Source: Trueperaceae bacterium (GTDB lineage Bacteria > Deinococcota > Deinococci > Deinococcales > Trueperaceae). Taken from it: DNA of 6,409 bases. Where the stretch lies: the NCBI GenBank assembly GCA_007130355.1, contig SLSQ01000020.1:1-6409 (forward strand), written 5' to 3'. Positions 1-5,266 of this stretch are shown piece after piece (within the stretch, counting starts at the first letter, position 1; every line of letters begins with the position of its first letter). Under the pieces are notes generated by a model. That model saw only the letters and a list, made by a program, of their open reading frames with translations. It had not been told where the DNA came from and did no database searches. The translations under genes were made by a program, and so were the position numbers.

Positions 1-1595
1 CCCCCACCGTCGCGGTCCTCGACGGACTGCTGTCGGTCACGCTCATGCTGGGCGCGCGCGGGGGCACGCGGTACCTGGACGAGAACTTCGGCCTGCGCGA
101 CCGGACCGGCGGCGAGACGAAGAACGTCCTCATGATCGGAGCGGGCGAAGCGGGCGCGATCATGGCGCGCGAGATGCTGCACCACCCGGAGACCGGCATG
201 CGCCCGATCGGGTTCCTCGACGACGACCCCGAAAAGCGCGGCGGCAAGGTCGCCTCGGTCCCGGTGCTCGGCGACCTGTCCCGGCTCGAGACGGTCCTCG
301 ACCGGCACGACGTGCACGAAGTACTGATCTGCGTCCCCACCGCGGGCGGCACCCTGATCCGCGACGTGGTCGAACGGGTCCGCCGGGCCGCGCCCGACGT
401 GACCTGCCGCACCATGCCCGCGCTGTACGAACTGATCAGCGGGAAGGTCCAGATCTCCCGCATCCGCGACGTGACGATCGACGACCTCCTGCGGCGCCCC
501 ACGGTGAAGCTCGACACCGACGGCGTTCGCGGCCTGCTGCACGGCAAGCGCGTGATGGTGACCGGCGCCGGAGGTTCGATCGGATCGGAACTTGTCCGTC
601 AGATCTGCGCCTTCGAACCGGCCGAGCTGATCCTGTTCGGCCACGGAGAGAACAGCATCTACCAGCTGGAGCGCGAGCTGGACGTGCACCAGCCACACAT
701 TGCCTATACCAGCGTCATCGCCCAGGTCCAGAACGGCGTGCGCCTCGAGAGCGTGTTCCAGCGCTATCGGCCGGAGGCGATCTTCCACACCGCGGCGCAC
801 AAGCACGTGCCGCTCATGGAGGCGAACCCGGAGGAGGCGATCTTCAACAACGTCGTCGGCAGCCGCAACCTGATCGAGCTGGCGGTGAAGTACGGCGTGA
901 AGCAGTTCGTGAACGTCTCGACCGACAAAGCGGTGAACCCCACCTCGGTGATGGGCGCCACCAAGCGGATCGTCGAGATGATCGTCGAGACCGCCTCGCG
1001 ACGGGTGGACGAGGACCAGACGTTCCTCTCCGTCCGCTTCGGCAACGTGCTCGGGAGCCGGGGCAGCGCGGTGCCGCTCTTCCTCAAGCAGATCGCCGCG
1101 GGCGGACCGGTGACCGTCACGGACCCCGACATGGTCCGCTACTTCATGACCATCCCCGAAGCGTCCCGGCTGGTCCTGCAGGCGACGGCGCAGGGCCGCA
1201 ACGGCAACATCTACATCCTGGACATGGGGGAACCGGTAAAGATCGTCGACCTCGTGACCGACCTGATCCGGCTCTCCGGCCTGGAACCGCACGTCGACGT
1301 GCCGATCGTGTTCACCGGCAAGCGACCGGGCGAGAAGATGTACGAGGAGCTGATGACCGACGGCGAGGCCGCCGCCCGCACCACCCACGCCAAGATCTTC
1401 GTCGCGAACGCCGGCGCCACCGACGCGGGCGCGCTGCGCGAGACGATCGAGGCGCTGACCCGGGCCGCCCTGACCTCGGACGGCGACGCGATCCGACGCC
1501 TGCTCACCGAACGGATCCACGGCGCCCACCTCACGAGCACCGCCACGCCGACGCCCCCGGTGACCGGTGGCCCCAGCCACGTCATCACGGCGTGA
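1..1595 (+). CDS. Membrane-anchored nucleotide-sugar 4,6-dehydratase, CapD/WbpM/PglF family (5' partial)
   Basis: The family converts UDP-GlcNAc (or a related UDP-sugar) to its 4-keto-6-deoxy form at the inner face of the membrane. This is the first step toward sugars such as bacillosamine, QuiNAc or FucNAc. The frame (codons from base 3) has no stop back to the left edge, and the bases before the ATG at 45 encode a hydrophobic stretch (VAVLDGLLSVTLMLG). That looks like the last N-terminal membrane helix, so ATG 45 is an internal Met and the true start is upstream. Counting from that Met: a first Rossmann domain with GAGEAG (32-37); the linker RDVTIDDLLRRPTVKLD; an extended-SDR domain with TGAGGSIG (173-180); AAHKHVPLMEANP; the catalytic region STDK (292-295) with M303 and K307 (MxxxK in place of YxxxK, as known for the long members); and the substrate motif GKRPGEKMYEEL. 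Full-length relatives have about 600-660 residues, so roughly 100 or more are missing. The 3' end overlaps the convergent phosphoesterase gene by 11 bases. The exact substrate is not determinable here. Confidence 0.93.
   Translation, partial: PTVAVLDGLLSVTLMLGARGGTRYLDENFGLRDRTGGETKNVLMIGAGEAGAIMAREMLHHPETGMRPIGFLDDDPEKRGGKVASVPVLGDLSRLETVLDRHDVHEVLICVPTAGGTLIRDVVERVRRAAPDVTCRTMPALYELISGKVQISRIRDVTIDDLLRRPTVKLDTDGVRGLLHGKRVMVTGAGGSIGSELVRQICAFEPAELILFGHGENSIYQLERELDVHQPHIAYTSVIAQVQNGVRLESVFQRYRPEAIFHTAAHKHVPLMEANPEEAIFNNVVGSRNLIELAVKYGVKQFVNVSTDKAVNPTSVMGATKRIVEMIVETASRRVDEDQTFLSVRFGNVLGSRGSAVPLFLKQIAAGGPVTVTDPDMVRYFMTIPEASRLVLQATAQGRNGNIYILDMGEPVKIVDLVTDLIRLSGLEPHVDVPIVFTGKRPGEKMYEELMTDGEAAARTTHAKIFVANAGATDAGALRETIEALTRAALTSDGDAIRRLLTERIHGAHLTSTATPTPPVTGGPSHVITA
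1560..1588. terminator. Weak hairpin at a convergent gene junction, possible terminator
   Basis: A perfect 5-base stem, GTGGC (1567-1571) and GCCAC (1576-1580) with loop CCCA, sits just past the phosphoesterase stop and inside the last codons of the dehydratase gene. Flanking GTGA (1560-1563) and TCAC (1585-1588) could extend it with an internal bulge. There is no T-tract on either side, so this is only a tentative bidirectional termination hairpin. Such stems are common by chance in GC-rich DNA. Confidence 0.2.
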
Positions 1596-2454
1596 GCGGA
1601 CCCGGGCGCAGGTCGAGCACCGTGAGCTCCGGCGGGCAGTACGCCCGCACCGGGATCCAGCCGAACCCCAACCCGCGCGACACGTACCCGCGGGCCGGAG
1701 CGTCGGCCCAACCGCGGGCGAAGCGCAGGCCGTACCGCGACGACGTCACGATCGGCACCCCGCCCGGCAGGCAGATCTGCCCCCCGTGCGTATGCCCCGC
1801 CAGCGTGAGTCCGACCCCGACCGGCACGGCGGGCAAGAGGTCGGGGTTGTGCGAGAGCAGGACCGTGGCCGTCCCCGGCGCCCGGTCCGCCAGCGCGGCG
1901 TCCAGATCGGGCCGGCCCTCGAGCAGGTCGTCGACGCCCGCCACCACGAGGTCGGCACGGACTCGCGCCGAGGCGTTCCCGAGGACGCGCACGCCGCTCC
2001 GCTCGAGCCGCGCCACGAAGCCGCTCGGGTCGTGCCGGAACGCCCGATGATCGTGGTTTCCGAGCACGGCGTAGGCGCCGAGGGGGGCGCGCAGCCGCGC
2101 TACCTCGGTCAACAGCGGACCCGGGTCGTGCGCCAGGGCCCGGTCGACCAGATCGCCGCCCCAGAGGACCAGGTCGGGGTTCCAGGCGCGCGCCAGCGCG
2201 GTCCAGCCGGCCACGTCCTCCGCGTCGGCCAGGGGCCCGTAGTGCAGATCGACGAGAAACACGGCGCGCAGCGGCCGGGTCAGGCCCGGCAGCGTCACGA
2301 CGTGGCGCTCGACGACGACCTGACGCGAGGTGGCGATCCCCGCCCCCGCCAGCGCGCCGACCGCGACCGCCGCGCCCGCCGTCAGCAGGCGCCGACGCGA
2401 CCAGGTCGGGCCCCGTGCGTCGGGGGCGGCGCCACGATCGTTCTGGGCGTTCAC
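1585..2454 (-). CDS. Tat-exported calcineurin-like metallophosphoesterase, YkuE/YaeI-like
   Basis: This is a 289-residue two-metal phosphoesterase predicted to act outside the cytoplasmic membrane. The N-terminus carries a twin-arginine motif, SRRRLLT (residues 19-25), then a hydrophobic alanine/glycine-rich run. A possible AxA cleavage site is ALA (34-36); without cleavage it would stay anchored. The metal-binding motifs are complete and in order: DLH (D69, H71), GGD (D101), GNHDH (N133, H134), H202 in SHNPD, and GHTHGGQ (H221, H223). Bacillus subtilis YkuE, of the same type, is a known Tat substrate. The natural substrate of these proteins is often unknown, so I name none. The start is a GTG at 2454, supported by GGAG (2463-2466) at a spacing of 8 bases, and it places the Tat motif at the usual depth. 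The gene ends convergently on the dehydratase and is divergent from the beta-helix lipoprotein gene. Its presence in a polysaccharide locus suggests, but does not prove, a role in envelope phospho-substrate turnover. Confidence 0.92.
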   Translation of the reverse strand: MNAQNDRGAAPDARGPTWSRRRLLTAGAAVAVGALAGAGIATSRQVVVERHVVTLPGLTRPLRAVFLVDLHYGPLADAEDVAGWTALARAWNPDLVLWGGDLVDRALAHDPGPLLTEVARLRAPLGAYAVLGNHDHRAFRHDPSGFVARLERSGVRVLGNASARVRADLVVAGVDDLLEGRPDLDAALADRAPGTATVLLSHNPDLLPAVPVGVGLTLAGHTHGGQICLPGGVPIVTSSRYGLRFARGWADAPARGYVSRGLGFGWIPVRAYCPPELTVLDLRPGPLTP

Positions 2455-2516
2455 GCCGACGGCTCCACTTCCGCGACCGGCGTGCCGCCGGTGCGCGCCC
2501 TGCCCACCGGACCCCG
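2455..2516. promoter_or_regulatory. Divergent intergenic region with a perfect inverted repeat
   Basis: These 62 bases separate two genes transcribed away from each other, so they should contain, or overlap, the promoters of both. I see no convincing -35/-10 pair; the stretch is GC-rich throughout. The one structured element is an inverted repeat, ACCGGC (2476-2481) and GCCGGT (2487-2492), around a 5-base centre. It could be an operator shared by the two genes or a chance hairpin. That the region holds promoters is inferred from gene orientation only. Confidence 0.4.
2463..2466 (-). promoter_or_regulatory. Ribosome binding site for the phosphoesterase GTG start
   Basis: Read on the minus strand, GGAG lies 8 bases before the GTG at 2454. 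It is the best Shine-Dalgarno match nearby and supports this GTG as the start. Confidence 0.6.
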
Positions 2517-3971
2517 ATGAAGCGGCGGCGGGCGGTCGTCCCGGGCGCCGTTCTGGCGCTGGCGTTCGTGATGCTGAGCGCCTGTGCGGTCGTCGCGGCG
2601 CCCGGCATCCCGCCCAGCGTGCCCAGCGTGCCGAGCGGCACGGAGACGGCCGGGATCGCCTGGACGCCGGTGGAGTCCGACACGGCGAACGGTTGGGCCT
2701 GCAGCACGATCGCGCGGACGCCGGCCTACGAACCCGACTACTTCGTCGCCGAAGGCGGCGACGACCGGCACGACGGCCGTGACCGGGCCCGCCCGTTCGC
2801 GACGCTGCAGCGTGCAGCGGACGTCGCGCAGGCGGGCGAGGTGGTGTGGGTCCGGGGCGGCGGCTACGACGCGCAGGTAACGTTCGAGGGGCGGGGCCGG
2901 CCCGACGCCCCGATCGTGTTCGAGTCCCACCCCGGCGAGTGCGCCGTCCTCGACGGAGCGCGGTCCGAGTCCCGCAGCGCGGTCCGCTTCGTGGACGCGC
3001 GCCACTACCTGTTCCGCCACTTCGTGGTGCGGAACTCGACCACCCAAGGGATCCTCCTGCTTCGGTCGCACGACAACGTCCTCTCCGACCTCCATGTGCA
3101 CCACAACCGCCTCAGCGGCATCCAGAGCGTAGCGGGCGACCGCAACCGCTTCACCCGGTTCGTGACGCACGACAACTACGACCCACCGTACGGGGAGGAC
3201 GCCGACGGGATCGGCATCTCCTCCGGCTCGGACAACCGGATCGACCGCTGCGTCGCCTTCCGCAACTCGGACGACGGCGTGGACGCCTGGCGCTCGTTCG
3301 GCACGGTGATCACCCGCTGCGTCGCCTTCGAGAACGGTCTGCAGGGCGGGGACGGCAACGGTTTCAAGGCCGGCGGCGCCGTCGCCAACCGCACCGTGCT
3401 CCGCTCGAACCTGTCGTTCGGAAACGTCGGGCACGGCTTCACCTACAACCTCGGGACGCAGGTCACCTTCGAGCACAACACCGCGTACGGCAACGGCGGC
3501 TACGGCTTCGTGGCGGGACGGGCTCGGCTCCGCAACAACCTGGCGTTCGGCGACGTGCAGGGACCGTTCTTCGATGCCGGGAGCAACGAGACGGCCGGAA
3601 ACTCCTGGTCGCTCGGCATCGCCGATCCCCGCTTCGCCGACACGCGCCCGTCCTCCGCCGCGTTCCTGTCGCTGCGGCCGGACAGTCCCGCCATCGACGC
3701 CGGCACCACGATCGGCCTCCCGTTCGCCGGCGCCGCGCCCGACCTGGGCGCCGTGCCGTTCGGCGACACGCTCGGCACCGTCGTCGGCACGCGGCTGGAC
3801 GGACACCCGGCACGGCGCGAGGCGCCTCACCGGCCGCCCGATCGGCGTAGGGCCAGCAACGCCACCGGCGCGTACACGATCACGAACGCCGCCATCCGGA
3901 CGGCGGGCTCGACCGGCAGCGCGGCGCTCGCGCCCCACGCCGCCACCGAAGCGAGCGCGGCTCCGAGGTAG
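2517..3971 (+). CDS. Right-handed parallel beta-helix lipoprotein, PL9 pectate lyase-like
   Basis: This 484-residue protein is a predicted surface lipoprotein with a polysaccharide-lyase-like beta-helix. The frame is open back to 2415, but the ATG at 2517 is chosen because it begins a textbook lipoprotein signal: KRRR, a hydrophobic core, and lipobox LSAC with C23. Only a weak GGA precedes it. A P/S/V-rich linker follows, then a beta-helix N-cap from about residue 75 (YFVAEGGDD, later RPFATLQRAADVAQAGEVVWVRGGGY), then coils rich in N-x-F/V-x-x-N-x-x-x-G repeats to about residue 415. D230 (EDADGIGI), D252, D253 and D256 (NSDDGVDAW) and K284 (GDGNGFKAGG) match, in order and context, the calcium ligands and catalytic lysine I recall for Dickeya Pel9A, suggesting beta-elimination of a uronate polymer. 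The last 47 residues run antisense through the flippase gene and look unlike the domain. The gene might instead encode a non-catalytic beta-helix protein or an epimerase. The fold is well supported; the substrate is unknown. Confidence 0.87.
   Translation: MKRRRAVVPGAVLALAFVMLSACAVVAAPGIPPSVPSVPSGTETAGIAWTPVESDTANGWACSTIARTPAYEPDYFVAEGGDDRHDGRDRARPFATLQRAADVAQAGEVVWVRGGGYDAQVTFEGRGRPDAPIVFESHPGECAVLDGARSESRSAVRFVDARHYLFRHFVVRNSTTQGILLLRSHDNVLSDLHVHHNRLSGIQSVAGDRNRFTRFVTHDNYDPPYGEDADGIGISSGSDNRIDRCVAFRNSDDGVDAWRSFGTVITRCVAFENGLQGGDGNGFKAGGAVANRTVLRSNLSFGNVGHGFTYNLGTQVTFEHNTAYGNGGYGFVAGRARLRNNLAFGDVQGPFFDAGSNETAGNSWSLGIADPRFADTRPSSAAFLSLRPDSPAIDAGTTIGLPFAGAAPDLGAVPFGDTLGTVVGTRLDGHPARREAPHRPPDRRRASNATGAYTITNAAIRTAGSTGSAALAPHAATEASAAPR
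2613..2638 (+). repeat. Short 9-base tandem repeat encoding a PSV linker
   Basis: The unit CCCAGCGTG occurs twice exactly (2613-2621, 2622-2630) and is followed by a degenerate third copy, CCGAGCGG. It encodes PSV-PSV-PSG just after the lipidated cysteine of the beta-helix lipoprotein. This is the kind of flexible tether usual between a lipid anchor and a folded domain. Confidence 0.6.
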
Positions 3972-5266
3972 GCGGCGACCGGTACCGAGACCAGCTCCCG
4001 GTCCCGGATGCGCCAGAACAGCACCAGGTTCAGGACCCGGTTCGCCATCGTCGCCCAGGCCGCTCCGAGCATCCCGAACAGCGGGATCCACCACAGGTTC
4101 AGCGCCAGGTTGACGACCGCGCCGATCGTCACGATGCCGGACAGGGTCCCGAACCGCTTGGTCAGTTCGAGGTGCCGGTTCAGGTAGGTCGTGAACCCGC
4201 CGATCCACATCGACGCCGCCACGATGCCGACCAGCGGCGCCGCCGCGTGGTACTCGGGACCGGCGATCCAACGCAGCACGTCGCCCCCGTGCACGATCAG
4301 GAACGCGACCGGTCCGGTCGAGAACCAGGCGTACAGGTGGTGCGCCTGGCGGACGGCCGGTCGCGCCCCCTTCGTCCCGCCGGTCCGGTAGGCGTCGAGC
4401 ACGTCCGGCCACGCCATCATGAACACGGCGCTGACGAGCACGCCGACGGTGCGCTCCCCGATGGTGTAGCCGACCGTGTAGATCCCGACCACCGAGGTGC
4501 CGAGGATCCCCTCCAGCACCAACCGGTCGGCGAACCGTTCCATCCAGTCGGCGACCGAGAACGGCAACGAACGCGGTCCGTGCCGCACCACCTCGGCGGT
4601 GCCGCGCACGTCGATCCGGAACGGTCCGCTCATGCGCCGCCACAGGACCGGCACCCCGAACGCGGCGGCCGCGAGGTAGCCGACCGTGGTCGCGTCGAAC
4701 AGCAGCTCCGGCGAGCGGATCCCGGCCGCGAGGCCGGCCAGCGTCAGCACGAACCGCACCGCGCCCGCCCCGATCTCGCCGGTCGCGAACGCCGCGGTCC
4801 GGCGTTCCGCCCGCAGCAGCATCAGGGCGTGCACCGCCAGGTCGCCCGCCACGACCGTGACGCCGGCCGAGAGCATCACCCGGGGCTCGACCAGCTCGAC
4901 GCCGAACAGCGTCAGCAGCGCCCAGACGGTCCCGTACAGGGTCACGAACAGCGCCGCCTGCAGGGAGGCGGTGCCGAGGAACAGCCCCCGCGTGGTCCCC
5001 CGTTCCACGGCGTCGAAGTACAGCCGCAGCGTCACGTTGCGCACCCACGACGACGACAGCATGCCGACCAGCGACGAGACCGCCAGGGCCAACGCGTAGG
5101 CGCCGTACGCCTCGGGCGAGAGCGCCCGCGTCACGAACGGAAGCAGCAGGAAGGCGATGCCCTGGCCCGCCGCGACCGTACCGACGTAGATCAGCGAGCG
5201 GAGCAGTCCGCTCCGCGCGGCGGGCGGGGGGGTCGGCCCGGGCCGCGGCTCAGCGTGCTCGGGCAC
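3827..5266 (-). CDS. Wzx-type polysaccharide/oligosaccharide flippase
   Basis: This is a 479-residue integral membrane protein of the MATE/MVF-like polysaccharide biosynthesis family. Members flip undecaprenyl-linked repeat units from the cytoplasmic to the outer face of the membrane. About 12-14 hydrophobic segments can be counted. The first starts near residue 22, and further ones lie at about 95-120, 128-150, 163-182, 192-209, 258-283, 312-330, 340-360, 373-418, 425-450 and 455-473. Family-typical stretches are LLPFVTRALSPEAYGAYALA near the N-terminus and ADRLVLEGILGTSVVGIYTVGYTIG-type sequence at 246-270. Length is normal for the family (about 420-500). The start is a GTG at 5266, preceded by GGGAG at a 5-base spacing. 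It overlaps the end of the upstream glycosyltransferase gene by 17 bases, pointing to a shared transcript and translational coupling. Its 3' end lies inside the beta-helix lipoprotein gene on the other strand. Which unit it carries cannot be read from sequence. Confidence 0.92.
   Translation of the reverse strand: MPEHAEPRPGPTPPPAARSGLLRSLIYVGTVAAGQGIAFLLLPFVTRALSPEAYGAYALALAVSSLVGMLSSSWVRNVTLRLYFDAVERGTTRGLFLGTASLQAALFVTLYGTVWALLTLFGVELVEPRVMLSAGVTVVAGDLAVHALMLLRAERRTAAFATGEIGAGAVRFVLTLAGLAAGIRSPELLFDATTVGYLAAAAFGVPVLWRRMSGPFRIDVRGTAEVVRHGPRSLPFSVADWMERFADRLVLEGILGTSVVGIYTVGYTIGERTVGVLVSAVFMMAWPDVLDAYRTGGTKGARPAVRQAHHLYAWFSTGPVAFLIVHGGDVLRWIAGPEYHAAAPLVGIVAASMWIGGFTTYLNRHLELTKRFGTLSGIVTIGAVVNLALNLWWIPLFGMLGAAWATMANRVLNLVLFWRIRDRELVSVPVAAYLGAALASVAAWGASAALPVEPAVRMAAFVIVYAPVALLALRRSGGR

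Noticed and set aside
2415..2516. N-terminal extension of the beta-helix gene to the ATG at 2415
   Set aside because: It would put 34 Arg-rich residues before the lipoprotein signal, destroying its N-terminal position, and would overlap the phosphoesterase start.
1567..2520. A 317-codon plus-strand open frame opposite the phosphoesterase gene
   Set aside because: It is antisense to a gene with full catalytic motifs, has biased composition, and would run into the start of the lipoprotein gene.
1211..2707. A 498-codon minus-strand open frame across the dehydratase end and the phosphoesterase gene
   Set aside because: It is out of frame with the phosphoesterase, whose metal-binding motifs are complete in its own frame. 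Composition is Arg/Ala/Gly-rich with no recognisable domain.
3748..3818. An 11-base perfect inverted repeat (3748-3758 with 3808-3818) near the flippase stop codon
   Set aside because: The arms are 49 bases apart and shorter alternative pairings exist nearby (CGGCAC at 3773 and 3785). By a rough estimate, about one repeat of this length and spacing is expected by chance in a window of this base composition. No T-tract follows.
2451..5048. An 865-codon open frame on the minus strand spanning the beta-helix gene and most of the flippase gene
   Set aside because: Its product is a low-complexity Arg/Gly/Ala/Pro-rich sequence without motifs. It lies over two genes with clear family signatures in other frames. 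Long stop-free shadow frames are expected in DNA this GC-rich.
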